64,000 nucleotides of DNA from Haemonchus contortus. Lineage: Eukaryota > Nematoda > Chromadorea > Rhabditida > Trichostrongylidae. Positions 11,256-22,586 of this stretch are shown piece by piece. Location: the NCBI GenBank assembly GCA_000469685.2, contig LS997562.1, positions 5,706,015-5,770,014 of the forward strand, given 5' to 3'. Within the stretch, counting starts at the first letter, position 1. Each line of letters starts with the position of its first letter. Made by a program: the position numbers and the translations under genes. Below the pieces are notes generated by a model, which saw only the letters and a program-made list of their open reading frames with translations, did not search any database and was not told where the DNA came from.

Positions 11256-12682
11256 CTTGAGCACTGGACTTATCGAGGGACCCTTCGAATTTTAGGAGGA
11301 ATAAATCCAATCGATGAATCGAAAGAAGGAATTCCAGAAGTGTTCAATATAAAAATTAGGAATATCTACCTGATTGTATTCGTTCCTAACGGTATCAGTT
11401 AATGGCAGCAAAACCTGTGGTAGCTTCGTTTCCAGTGTTTTCTTAAACAGACGTTTCTGTTGCTCATTGCATAACTGTAGACGAATTCGTAGACGCGTTG
11501 CTAAACAGCAATTTTTAATTGTTGTTTATTTTTTTTATTTTACGAAGAAATTATCATTTCAATACATATTAACCCATTGACGACCACGTGGCCCGCCGGC
11601 AGGCCACACCACGTCGTGCTCCTGTAGTATTTATATTATTTATCAAGTGTTCTTATGACTTTTTTCATGTTTTCAAGTATCAGCTGAGCTCACAACCTTC
11701 TAGAGAATCTTGAAGGCATCGTGGTCCAGGAATCATTCACTTCCAACTACAGTTATAAGAGAAATCAAAAGTTAATGTAAGAACAATGTAAAAAGCGCGA
11801 ATCGCTAACGGGTTAATCAATACCAGAAATCGTTTCGGAGAATTTTTAAGTGCTTTGCATTTGGAAATGCTAATGACGAAATGCTTTTCAAAATATCTCT
11901 TTTTTTTTTGAAGTTGTTCAACGAATAAAAAATTCACCAATTTAATGTACTCCTTCGAAAAAACACCTTTACAATTGCAAAATTAGAAGATTTTTTAAGA
12001 CCACGCTGTATGTAGTTTCATTTAGGCCTGATGTAATGTTTTGAGATGAAGAATTGAAAAAAGTCGAAATTTAGATGAATAAAACAGAATATACAACTGC
12101 AGTCCACATGTGGACTGCATGGTCGTCAATGGGTTAATCAGTGAAGGGGAATGTTCGATAACCACCCGCTCTGCTCCTTCATGGGATCATCTAGATAGGC
12201 GACTGGCGACTTCACACTGAGAGATGGTGGATGTGGGAGCAGAACGGGCCAGGATCAAAAAACAAAGCTAAAAAAAACCGAGAAAAAATCGGCTAAATCG
12301 CACAGGGATTGTGATAAACTATTTAAAAAATTACAGACAATTACCATCTACACTGATCATGAAAACAAAAAAAAAGGAAAAGTAGAGCGTTCGAAAGCAC
12401 TTACGAGTATCTTCAAGTATCCTATTCAACTCATCGGGTATCTCCAAGGATAGAAGCTCCAGGAGCACTTCACATAGGTCATCTTTGAGTTGACACAACT
12501 CAGGTACAGCCAAACTTTTACTAAGAAAGAACAGATTAATTGAACTGGTCAGTAGAATAAGGGACATCTGTATGCCCAAAAAAACTTCAAAACTTACAGC
12601 TTTCTATTGAGAAATCGTGGAACTTGTCGAAACATCACACGAAAACAGATCAGCGCATTTCTTTTTCCATCCTCAATGGCTA
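11256..12682 (-). CDS. Multi-exon gene of unknown function (internal part)
   Basis: Exons run 12682-12598, 12520-12405, 11500-11370 and probably a 27-base exon 11282-11256. Donors are strong (GTAAGT, GTAAGT, GTAGAT, GTGAGA). Acceptors are strong for the first three exons (TTTCAG, TTCTTAG, TGTTTAG) and weak (TCGAAG) for the 27-base one. Phases match across all junctions. The product contains MFRQVPRFLNRK, then LAVPELCQLKDDLCEVLLEL, LEIPDELNRILEDT and LRIRLQLCNEQQKRLFKK. This is a leucine-rich, probably helical segment. The start is uncertain: the first exon is open upstream of its ATG and may be internal. A last exon beginning at 11030 (ALLFVIHRSFPSLK) and stopping at 10899 fits the phase but is weak. 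The 904-base intron 11501-12404 carries a TTAA-flanked MITE. I do not recognise the family. Confidence 0.55.
11569..12137. mobile_element. piggyBac-like MITE flanked by TTAA
   Basis: The element starts TTAACCCATTGACGACCA and ends with its exact reverse complement TGGTCGTCAATGGGTTAA. TTAA target duplications followed by CCC are the signature of piggyBac-superfamily elements. At 569 bp there is no transposase, so it is non-autonomous. It sits in an intron of the surrounding minus-strand gene. A second TAACGGGTTAA end at about 11806-11816 suggests a nested or composite insertion. Confidence 0.75.
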
Positions 12683-13645
12683 CTGAAACATCGTCAAACG
12701 ATTAGGATACGGGTTAAAAGATGCCATCGCACCTGCCGCGCCGAAAAAGGTCACAGCGCGCGACGTCTTGGGCGGTCATTGATATCAGGGCATTTTGCCG
12801 CACAAAAACACAAACGACGCAAGAGGGTCTCTACTTTTTTAGCTCTTTTGCGTTTTCTTTTCCCTATTATCATCTATAAAAGCAGAAACTGACAGTTACG
12901 AAGGGTAATAATTTAAAAAAAAAATTGAAACTTCGTTCCGTCTACAAGAAAAACCTATTTACACTAACATATCACTGAATTGTTGCGAAACCTCCATCAA
13001 TCTTCTGTCATGAATGACATGTTGCGTGGCGACAAAACCAATCAGCTGCATTACAATTATGTAACCAGGTGTGCGACGGGACAACTAACTAGACATGGAC
13101 GCGGCGAGGCAACTAGCAAGGAAGGAACGCTTGTCAAAAATTATGTCGCACAGGGAACTCTTTGTCTTATTATGAGGTCTATAGGATAAGGATGAAATAA
13201 CTGTCACCGATGTCATCAAAACGCTTTTTTCGATTTCTCAAGGAAACTTCTCAACAACCTTCATATATCTCCAGATTATGCTTCTCAATCGCTTGATTGG
13301 CCAGATGAGCAGATCGTTGACAATACCTCACTACGCGATCATTTTGACACATCTGAAATATTCCCTATCAATACCACCGCCCATATAAATAATTTACCTA
13401 TGCTTGTGAATGAAGCCTCCCATTTTAGTATTTCACCCAGTTTTATTTCGAGTATGCTAGGGTAGGGCGATGCTGCTAGTTTCCCTACACGCAGGAGCAG
13501 AGGGGAATCCAGAGTTTCGAGCTCAGCCGACGAATGAAGATCGGGACGTCGTAGAGCCTGCGCCGAAGAATCTCAAATACCCCACAATGGCATTGTTATA
13601 CTGCTCCTCTTGGTGAGCACATTCCATTGGGAATATTTTGAGCTA

Positions 13646-14170
13646 CAGTAGCGCTCAAAAGTCTTCGGTGAGACTGGTTTTCAGCGGCACTTTTAAGTCG
13701 TAACTCCTTTCCTACTCGATCTATTCATGCGAAATTTCTATATTTGGAGCGTGGGTGTATTGTGAATATTTACCACAATTAACCTGCGGTCTGATCGCGT
13801 TCCAGATATTCCAAAGAGCATGAACTCAAAATCGACTGAAAATATGGATGACGGTCCTTCTAGAATCTCTTTCCTTTTGTCATGTCTGAAGAGTACGAGC
13901 GGTAATGTCGAACACAATAGATGAGAAAAACGCACATAAGGTGCGAATAAGTGCAGACGTCAACAACTTTAGTTTTAGCGAAATCTGCTACCGCAACAAA
14001 CTCCTTGCTCTATCTGTAGATATTGCAGCTTCGCAGTCATATGAAGTTGAATAGGGTGAAATATGCTCTAGTTGAACATATCCAAATTTGGCGCGATTTG
14101 GTCGACTAAGAAAAGAGTTATGAACGAAAAAGCGTCAAAGCATTTCTCCGAAGACTTTTGAGGGCTACTG
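13646..14170. mobile_element. 525-bp TA-flanked MITE, copy 1
   Basis: The terminal inverted repeats start CAGTAGCGCTCAAAAGTCTT and end with the mirrored AAGACTTTTGAGGGCTACTG. TA dinucleotides flank both ends, as for Tc1/mariner-type insertions. It is non-coding. A second copy of exactly the same length lies at 35067-35591. Confidence 0.85.
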
Positions 14171-14934
14171 TAGGTAGCTTTCGATTTTAACAATGTAAAT
14201 ATTGCTGCACCTTCTAATCACTTCGACAATTTTCGAAGAAAACGGATGCATGGCAGAATCCCGATTTTCTCAAATACCACCAATGGCATTATCGAATTGT
14301 TCCTCTTCTCCTTCGCCCAATTTACAATTGTAAAGCCCTCTTGGTTCTAGAGAATGCTCTTCTTGTGACAGAACCTAACAAATCATGCTAGAGAGAATTG
14401 CGAAACCAAACTTTCAATCCAATTGGGGAGTGTGTTTTACGAGTGGAGACGCTCAGCACACCTTTCAAACAGCCCACTGACTTCAGTTTGCGGACAAAAA
14501 GACAAACAGGCAAGCAGACAAACCCAGAGACCGATAAACAAAACAAATCAACATCCCAAAATATTGCTTTATAAGAGTTTAGCGGAGTTTTGTCCGACTT
14601 CGAATCAGATATACTGGCTCACAGTTCACAGCGTTTGAGCGGAAATGTCAGACCATTCCTTATTCTGTCAGACCCCCGATTCCACCTCTTTTTTGAAGCT
14701 TTACATTTCTCCAAATATGCCGATTTTTTCGTTTTGTTCGCCGTTTTTGCACTGCTCTCGATTGTTATTTCTATTACTGTAGATACCCCAAAATTACCGA
14801 AAACTGCTCCCCTAAACTGCGAAGTACGTGTCTCTCCTACGCTTCGAGAAAGCCAGAATAGTGCTGCTCACATTCACTAGTGACAACAATAACCAAAAGA
14901 CTCCTAAAAATCAACAATAAATAACAACATATAA

Positions 14935-15079
14935 ATGGCATATAAGCCATTAAGAAGGCGAGGGCAAGCGGGGCCTCGGTAGTGTAAGGGATAAGAGCAC
15001 GGTCCCCGGAAAGGACAAGTACGGGTTCAAGTCCCGTCCGAGGCTGAAGTTTTGTCCACAAATCGCCAACCTTGTGAGA
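14935..15079 (+). repeat. 145-bp tRNA-bearing repeat unit, copy 1
   Basis: A 145-base unit beginning ATGGCATATAAGCC and ending CCTTGTGAGA recurs almost unchanged 295 bases downstream. Both copies enclose the same tRNA-like sequence. This indicates a local segmental duplication. Confidence 0.8.
14973..15044 (+). tRNA. tRNA-like sequence, copy 1 (probable pseudo-tRNA, anticodon unclear)
   Basis: Seventy-two bases fold as a tRNA. The acceptor stem is GCCTCGG/CCGAGGC with 7 perfect pairs, the D stem is GTGT/GCAC, and the T arm is ACGGG-TTCAAGT-CCCGT with a canonical box B. The anticodon stem GTCC/GGAC closes a loop CCGGAAA that lacks the invariant U33, so the anticodon (GGA or GAA by register) is doubtful. 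It is either a decayed or tRNA-derived gene or an unusual isoacceptor. Confidence 0.5.
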
Positions 15080-15229
15080 CTTTCGGATCGCGTACTGCGG
15101 CGAAATAACAGCAGTTAACAAAACATCAAGTCAAAACAAGTACTAACATGTAAAGCTTACAGCTTATCGGTTCTGTGCTGATATTGGCCGACCGGCTCAA
15201 CACGTTGTACGTGTGAGTGCTGATAAGCT

Positions 15230-15374
15230 ATGGCATATAAGCCATTAAGAAGGCGAGGGCAAGCGGGGCCTCGGTAGTGTAAGGGATAAGAGCACGGTCC
15301 CCGGAAAGGACAAGTACGGGTTCAAGTCCCGTCCGAGGCTGAAGTTTTGTCCACAAATCGCCAACCTTGTGAGA
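15230..15374 (+). repeat. 145-bp tRNA-bearing repeat unit, copy 2
   Basis: This is the second copy of the unit described at 14935, in the same orientation and near-identical. Between the two copies a short inverted pair (AGCTTATC at about 15162 and GATAAGCT at about 15222) marks the junction. Confidence 0.8.
15268..15339 (+). tRNA. tRNA-like sequence, copy 2
   Basis: It is identical in all stems to the copy at 14973, with the same unusual anticodon loop without U33. It arose by duplication of the whole 145-base unit, not by independent retroposition. Confidence 0.5.
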
Positions 15375-16087
15375 TAAATAACAACCACCGGCGTCCTTGC
15401 TCGAGGCCTTTTCTCGATGTGCCGTATATGAGACGGGTGGTTGGAGCCGTTCAGTATGCAAAATAAGTAACGAGATAGCTCCCCTTTTTTCTGTTGGTAC
15501 GCCAATGTAGACCGACACTGAGTGTACTTTTACATAACACCAGTCAGATTTAGTTTTCATCAATATCAGTAGTTAGTAGTTATTTACAGGCAGATGAGGA
15601 TAAAACTCACTTTTGTAGCGACTTTTCCTCCATACGAGTAATCGCGAAATTCTACAGAAGAATAGCCACCGAACCGGTACAAAACTGTATGCGTAAAGAC
15701 GATCAGAAACTCGCTCACATATTCACATATCTCTGAAAACAACCCATCCAACGTAACTCTCCAAAAACCTCGCATTTGATTTGCGCTCAAAAACATGGCC
15801 TAGCATGAGTTCTCATTCTCTCGGAAGAGTTTGAAGCTTTCAACCGAGTGGGAGATGCTGTAACACCGAACCAACCCGGACCGGAGACTTCTTCAATCCA
15901 TGTGCGAGACAACTGGGACTGTTGACACTGAGACTTCTTCAGGATCACTTGGATATCGGATAAAAATCGCATAGCTCAACAAACCGTCAAGAAGAACTAA
16001 TTCAACTATGGAAAAACCGTATATATGCTAAACTCCAATTCTTGGTTGAGCCTGAAGGACCGTTAATTATTATATTTACTAGTAGTT

Positions 16088-16315
16088 CAGGGGCTTAGGT
16101 AGTGTAGCACCAAGCGGCGCAATACCCCACACATGGTCCAGTGATTGATTTCCGGACCGAAACCTTCATGGCTAACCAAACATTCCCATCTTTATTGATA
16201 TCAGGCACGGTTGCGAGGATAAAAGCGCTGACTTGTACGATGGCTGGCCACCCCATATCAATATAGAGGCCACATACACATACGAAACACCACTATAATC
16301 CTACATGGAAGCGAA
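16088..16315 (+). repeat. tRNA-derived SINE, copy 1 (diverged)
   Basis: It starts GGGGCTTAGGTAGTGTAGC and shares the downstream core GAGGATAAAAGC.CTGACTTGTA and the GGCCACATACACA tail with the better copy that follows. The central part is shortened and the box B has decayed. Confidence 0.6.
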
Positions 16316-16396
16316 ACTTGACCCATTTCAGTGAGAGATTGACATTGACTATCTCAAATGATTTCATTATCATTTTCAGTTGCTAATATATCAGAT

Positions 16397-16690
16397 TAGG
16401 GGCGGAGGTGGTGTAGTGGCAGGTGGCACACTATATCACACGCACGGTCAGGGGTTCGAATCACGGATCGATGCCCGCCTAGGCCAACCAAGCCTTCCAT
16501 CCCTCCAGGGTCGATTAATTGGTAACAGACTCGTCTGGGAGGATAAAAGCACTGACTTGTATATCGGATGGCCACCGCAAGTCATTGTATTGGCCACATA
16601 CGCACTCATTGCGCCACTACGATTCTGAATGGAAGTCGAGTGCGGAGGCGCATCCCTCAGACGGGGTTGATTAACGTCAAAAACTTTCTC
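16397..16690 (+). repeat. tRNA-derived SINE, copy 2 (best preserved)
   Basis: It opens with a tRNA-like head: GTGGTGTAGTGGCAGGTGG in the box A position and GGGGTTCGAATCACGG as box B. The body carries CTCGTCTGGGAGGATAAAAG, GATGGCCACCGCAAGTCATT and GATTCTGAATGGAAGTCGAG. The tail holds TTTCTCCTTTATCC. The total is about 290 bases. Eight copies in both orientations occur in this window. It is not protein-coding. Confidence 0.75.
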
Positions 16691-17130
16691 CTTTATCCTT
16701 TTACCATATCAAGTTTATCTGACCTACGTAGGTCTGATCCAGTTAATGAGGAAGAGCTGCTCTCAGTGAAACTTACACAAAAATGGAACATTGATGATTG
16801 ATTTGAAAATTTTGGTACATCCAGTTTCCAGTTGAATAAGACTCTTAATGACTCTTGTCGATCTGAGAGATTCGGAGCGCGAATTCTGGGAAAGCACTAC
16901 ATATAACCCTAGAGATGATTATAGAGTGTGTACGCCTCCAGCTTCCCCTGGTTCATTTATTCATTTGTTGGAGTTTGACAAAAGTGGTACCAGGAAGACG
17001 AGCGATCCGCATACCAAAAATCGTACTTATTCTTAGCTTATTACGCACCTCCCACCTCCCCCCCATTCTTGCATGTACGCTAGTACACTTTATTACGGAA
17101 TCAATTCATATCCGAATGCCGTATTATGGC

Positions 17131-17511
17131 CTAATTGAACTGTTCCTTCGTCATACTCCACCAATTTTTACAGACCTTCTTCGATAATTCATCGCGCCAT
17201 CGAATACATGGGTATCCTCCCCTTCTTTGGTCCACGTAGTCATATGGAATCCATGTCGTAATCACGCGAGCCCATACGCTCTCGTCCATTTCACGTATCT
17301 TTCTGACCCACATGAGTTTTCTCCTTGAAGCCTCGTTCGTCCAGTCACTGACTTTCGTGAGTGCTCTTATCCTTTCACAGCTCCATCGGTCCAGCATACG
17401 TAACCCAGGCATCCTTCTTTCCATCTCCCTTTGGGCTACGCACAAGACCAAGTTTCCGCTCCATAGAGTACGGCCGGGGTTATACAGGAAATACAGGAAC
17501 CGAATGCTCAC
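17131..17511 (-). pseudogene. Non-LTR retrotransposon reverse transcriptase C-terminal fragment
   Basis: The frame reads LCVAQREMERRMPGLRMLDR, then LMWVRKIREMDESVWARVIT and a WRDEL motif. This is the conserved post-RT region of nematode RTE-like LINEs (an REMERRM motif, then a WVRK/WAGH-like motif, then a W-D-E/D terminal motif). It is a 5'-truncated relic with no catalytic YADD motif in view. It is oriented opposite to the endonuclease scrap next to it. Confidence 0.6.
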
Positions 17512-17636
17512 TTTTTCTTTTTAATTTCTTTTTCTTTTTCCTTTTACTGCGGACGCATACTCACAGAAAAGTTAATCAAATTAGGATTACGTGCGTGGAA
17601 CAAGTTACTTCGTAAAAGGAAAGGACTACTATGGAC

Positions 17637-17825
17637 CTGGAGAGGCCCTACTGGAATGTGCACAACCAGGTTGACTTCATTTGCTCTTCTCCATCTACAA
17701 CCGTTCTCGACTGCGGAGTCATAAACAATTTTTCGTTCCTTTCTGATCATCGCCTGATTCCAATGCGAATGGATGTTCGCAATAATGTCGGCGTACCTCA
17801 ATCCAGGCACATCGCTCTCCTCTAA
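17637..17825 (+). pseudogene. LINE endonuclease C-terminal fragment
   Basis: The open frame contains NVHNQVDFICSSPS and VINNFSFLSDHRLIPMRM. The N-Q-x-D-F-I and S-D-H-R-L-I motifs are the last catalytic blocks of the apurinic-type endonuclease of RTE-like retrotransposons. The rest of the domain is missing. It lies about 125 bases from, and head-to-head with, the reverse transcriptase fragment on the other strand. Confidence 0.55.
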
Positions 17826-19480
17826 CCCGACCTCACACAGACCGTCAGTTTGACAAAGTTCAATCCAATCTCTTCCCTAACCCTTGCATGACTGTGGCCT
17901 TTATGATTACAATAGCTCACCGATATGGACGGCAGTATGATTCAAGCAATAATTAGCATGATTGTTGGGAATTTTTGTGCAGTCTTCAGCCATGGCAACA
18001 GTTACAATGGTGTTTTCAACGTTTTTACATACTGTAGTCAGTTGTTTACGCAATTACACACAACTGGGATCTCGTAAAAATACCCTTCCATACAAGTTCC
18101 GTCGTCCAACCTTATGCGATCACAGGGTACTTTTCATTTTACTGCCTTACATTTCTCGAATTTCGCCGTTTTTTTTTTTCATTGCCGCCAATGCACTACT
18201 ATGCACGATTTCCGTTATTTGTCCTGGGAAGGGTACTTCATAGTCTCCGTCGGCTGTGCCTTTAAGTTAAAAGTCAGTTTCTCTTACAGTATGGTTAATG
18301 TCTTCAGACTTACCTACCTTTCTACTTAAGATTGAAATATTACTTTATTAGGCTTACGTTTCCGCCTTCATCAGAGCCTGAAATAGTTCAAATGGACTAT
18401 CTACCTACCCTTAACTTTCACAGAATAAGGCTCATCAGATCCCAATGAGCACGATTGCTGGGCATTGCTACGTATTACAAACCGCTCTGCGATATAGACA
18501 GAGGGAGATAGAAAAGAAAGAAATTCTGAATGCCATGGCAATTCCCAAACGTTGTAGAAAAGACCTTCTTCGGGTCTTCCGACGGCGCAAACTATGAATG
18601 CAACCTCAGACAATTTTGGTATACATAGCTCTTGGCGCACTATTCGACTTATTAAGGATCCATTGGCTTTGGCTAGCTATCTTTAGCCTCTTTTCACAGT
18701 TTTTACTGTTAACATCACTGAGATTCGCTTATTTCTTGTTTATTTACTGAAATTCGGTGGCGTTTCAAGTACAGCTCGGGATAAAACTGTACTCCTTAGT
18801 AGATCCGCTCTTTTATAACTATTTCCAAACTATTTGATATTGGCGTTCAGGGCACTTCACCAATTTTGACGGATTACAATTAATCTCTCATAGCGTCCCT
18901 CATTGGCAAGCTAAATTGGAACAGGCTCCTTGACTTGTGCACCTCTGGCCCTATATCCATCCCGCTAGGGCTCTAATACTGAGTCTCAGCCAAGGGATAC
19001 CATGTCCTAAAAGGCCCGGATATGTACTCGCATCCCTTCTCAATCTCAACCTCGATTGTTGGATACGATCAACACCCTTCATCGAACCAATATATTATCT
19101 CAGCTCAGCTTCATCATAAAACCCACCATCTCGCAGTCTTCTCGGCTTCTTTCCAATCTCCACGACTTTTGGCATGGGACCCATGTTAACCTGGACCTAC
19201 GCAAAGCTAATGCAACTCTCTACTTAATTATCTCCTTTGAAAGCCAAAAGTATTCAATTCAAAGGCCTTTTACTTCTAACAAAATCATACAGATAGTTCA
19301 CAGAATTTAATACCAATAGAATTAAACTTGACAACATAACGTTGAAAAAAGACGAGATACTGAGGACACGAGCACTGCGCGACTTAACACCGCTTCAACA
19401 AAATCAACAGCAGACAAAAAAATACATTAGTACATTCAGTATACACAAAACACGAAACAACAAAACTTATAAGATACATA
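17826..19480. other. Intergenic, nothing recognised
   Basis: Only short, AT-biased open frames without splice support are present. This is the 3' flank of the hrp-2 gene. Confidence 0.4.
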
Positions 19481-19491
19481 GTATCAGATCT

Positions 19492-22400
19492 TCAGAATGA
19501 ACTCATGTTTACATCAGCCGAGAAATCCGGCGCCCCGTTATCTCGCTTGGAAGCCGGTCCGCCAGATCGATCACCCGGTCGCTTGCCTCGCCTAAAATAA
19601 ACTCATTGTATTCCAACATCAACGTCTTAAACGGCGAAGATCATACCCCGCGTACCCTCCTCGGTTTCCTCCACGACCACCGCGGAATCCGCCTCCACCT
19701 CTGCCGTATCCGCCTCCACCGTAGCCACCATAACCTCCTGGTGGACCGTATCCGCCGTTCTGGAAATCGCCATATCCTCCGTAGCCGCCTGGGCCGTAAC
19801 CGCCGTAGTCACCGTATCCGCCATAGCCTCCGAAAGCGAAATCATCGTAGCCCCTAAAAGCAAATTGATTTATAGCATAGGTTGGACCCATTTACGAAGA
19901 ACTTTTTTCCATGTTTTCCCAAAGTGCCAAATGACGTCTACTACATCAGCCGCTACTAAAGCATGACACGAGAAGAATATCTCAGCTGAGACCCCGTCCA
20001 ACTCTTTGGAAAAATACAAAAACTATCTTTTCTAACAAAACTGTTCATAATAAATCACTGGGTTTCAAAATAAAATGTAGTCACTCACATATTCGGATAC
20101 ATGTTGTTCGCTCGACCACGGCCACCAAAGCCACCGGGGCCTCCATATCCCATGCCCATGCCCATTCCCATTCCCATGCCCATACCCATGCCCATTCCCA
20201 TTCCTCTTCCTCGTCCCACTGGCTTCTTTTTCTTTTCGACTTGCGGTTTGGCGAGTGAGCAATCCACCGCCACACCTTCAATTTCCTTGCCATTCCATTC
20301 CTCTAGCGCCTGGAAAAGCAAACTTCTAATTAAAAAAGAATGGAGCTCATGAAAAAACTGAAAACTGAGTACCTTCATGCACGGTTCCCGTTCCTTGAAA
20401 TGTATAAAAGCGTAATCCTTAATCTTTTTAATTCGTTCAATCTCGCCGTACGGTCCAAAGATTTCTTTCAGCTTCTCTTCCGTTACAATCTCCTTCAAGT
20501 TGCGAACGTAAAGTACTTTCACCTGCAAAGCGAATCATGACAATATGGGGAAACATAACATATAGCCTGAAATTCAATAGAATGACCTCACCTTGTTCAT
20601 GGTATCCTCGTCGGGCTCGTCCTGTTGCTCAGCCCAGTCCACAACGAGTTCACTGTTGAATGGACGGATCTGAAAGGGAGAGGACCGTAGTGCACCAAGG
20701 TCAATGAACGCTCGACAAATAAAAGTTCCTTACCTTATGCTGCTGAATTTTCCTTTTCGCATCAGAGGCAGTCTTGTGATCTGCGAAGTCGACAAAGCAG
20801 AACCCTCTGTTCTTGAATCGTTCTGTCGCATCGGGAATGGTGTAGACAATGACGTCGGTCACACCGTCTGTAAACGCGCAATAAAAAAGATGTCTGATAA
20901 CAAGGGGAAACGTTACCTGCTCAACATGCCCAGCCCATTCTTTCTTGGCACAAAACAAAAGAACTCGAAAAAGTCTTTCCGAAAAGGCCTTGGTTCTTTT
21001 TTACCTGCGTGCTTTTTGAGCTCCTCAAGAATTTCGGCTTTAGTTTTCGACTTGGGTATGTTTCCCAGGAACAGGCGTGTGTTTGCGACTGAGACGTTCA
21101 CTTTCAGAGCTTTTCCGGGCAAAATTTCGTGTCCATCATACTAAAATCATAGCTTCTTCGTGCTTTTTGCGCAGTTTTCAGGAGTTTTGGCGCTGCTTTG
21201 AACGCATCTTTTCGAAAGATTGATGAAAATAACGGCAAAAACCGAGAGAACGAGAGATAAAAAGATAAACAGCAGGGTAGACGAATAAGGACACAGCTGA
21301 CGAAAGAAGAAGAAACGCGACGAAATCTTAGCCCCCAAGCAGATCTGAAGGTTGCTTGAGGAGATTAGAATAACCTTTTTGGCTGCCTCCGACGCTGAGG
21401 ACTTCTCGCAATACGTAAGGAAAGCATATCCTCTGTTTTTGGCCGACATGGGGTCCATCATAAGTCGTAAATCCCAGATTTTTCCGCACGTTTCAAACAG
21501 CGGCACGATGGAATCCTCGAACAGTTCGTGTGGAATGTGGCCGATGTAAATCTGAAAAAAAAGTATTCGTTGTATAAACACTTCGATAAGCACACTGCAT
21601 TCAAAACGCACTTCATGTCCCTGCCCAGCGGGTCCAGTTGGTGGGCCATCCCAGTCGGGACAAGGACCACCATATTTCCGTTGACCAACGGTAATTTCCA
21701 GGGTGTAGCCAGTTCTATTCAGAATTTCCGTCATTTTGTCTGGATCAGGTCCATTGATCAGCTTGCCAGCCATAACTGCTTGGGCTCCTTGAGCTCGAAT
21801 GCGATCACGGAAATTTCGCATAAGGGACATCAGATATTGGGGCTTGTTTTGTACTCCGTAAAGCCTTGACTCCTTAAAAAGTGGAACTAATGAGTAGTAA
21901 ACAAAAACGACTTTGAAAAGTAGTTGACAAACCCGCAATTGATCGACAATGTAACGAGCTTGATCCTCAGGAAACGAGTTCATCATCTCAACCGCACGTT
22001 CGTCAAAGTCTTCAATGGCCATGAATCCAGATTCAAACAACTTCATCATGCTTTCAGCAACCGACTGCTTCATTTGTTGAGAAAGTAGCTTTTTGAAGAC
22101 CTCATCTTCAGCGTATTTCTGAACGATGGAATTGCTTGATTGGTTATTCGATCCAAGCTTCCTTATAGAAAATGAGTTTCGTTAGTCTCCCTGTTGGGAA
22201 GAGCAAACCGCTTTTATATTTTTGGCAGCAACGCCATATTCGAAACTTAACAAAGAAAAGCGAGTTTCAACTGTGAATGCTCGCTCTCACTTCTAAATAT
22301 GACTGATGGCACCCATAAGAATTTCTGATTCATAGCAACCTAACTGATTCAAGTCAATAACTTCACGTCCGATTGCAAAAACTCGAACTCTCCTACATCG

Positions 22401-22586
22401 CACTGATGTTGAATATCTTGGAACTAGTAAAGATATGAACAATTCCTCGACCTAGCTGCGTCCCTAGTGTTGGCAAATACATACCGATACTCCTTGAGCT
22501 TCTTGAATTTTATCAGCATTTCCATTGGTTTCAACAACCTCCTCTTTAGGTTCGGCTTTCGGTTGTTCCATTTCAACGTCAGCCAT
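19492..22586 (-). CDS. hrp-2: Heterogeneous nuclear ribonucleoprotein Q/R (SYNCRIP type), three RRMs plus Gly-rich tail
   Basis: RNA-binding protein acting in pre-mRNA splicing and mRNA handling. Exons run 22586-22485, 22157-21933, 21872-21612, 21551-21375, 21140-21005, 20867-20734, 20669-20592, 20522-20373, 20309-20089, 19853-19647 and 19591-19492. Phases all match, giving 596 residues, close to the size expected for nematode HRP-2. An acidic start (MADVEMEQPKAEPKEEV) precedes the helical N-terminal domain of this family. RRM1 starts at about residue 197 (IYIGHIPHELF, RNP1 RGYAFLTY). RRM2 starts at about 277 (RLFLGNIP, RGFCFVDF). RRM3 starts at about 373 (VLYVRNL, DYAFIHF). The tail has a GRGRGMGMGM hexamer-repeat run and GGYGGYG/RGG repeats. 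The exon 2 acceptor is ambiguous (22157 or 22161), and only 22157 keeps the frame. A TTGTAG acceptor 8 bases before the ATG suggests trans-splicing. Reading through the last intron gives an alternative end, ...GYDLRRLRR, stopping at 19619. Confidence 0.95.
20130..20218. repeat. GGCATG/GGAATG hexamer repeat in hrp-2 coding exon
   Basis: About ten tandem hexamers within exon 9 of hrp-2 encode alternating Gly-Met. This low-complexity run is probably prone to length variation. Confidence 0.8.

Noticed and set aside
15228..15563. Minus-strand frame over the tRNA-like repeat
   Set aside because: The apparent peptide (RTGLEPV...) is the reverse translation of the tRNA-like sequence, a well-known annotation artefact.
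19606..20352. His/Arg- and Pro/Met-rich plus-strand frames
   Set aside because: They are antisense shadows of the Gly-rich tail exons of hrp-2.
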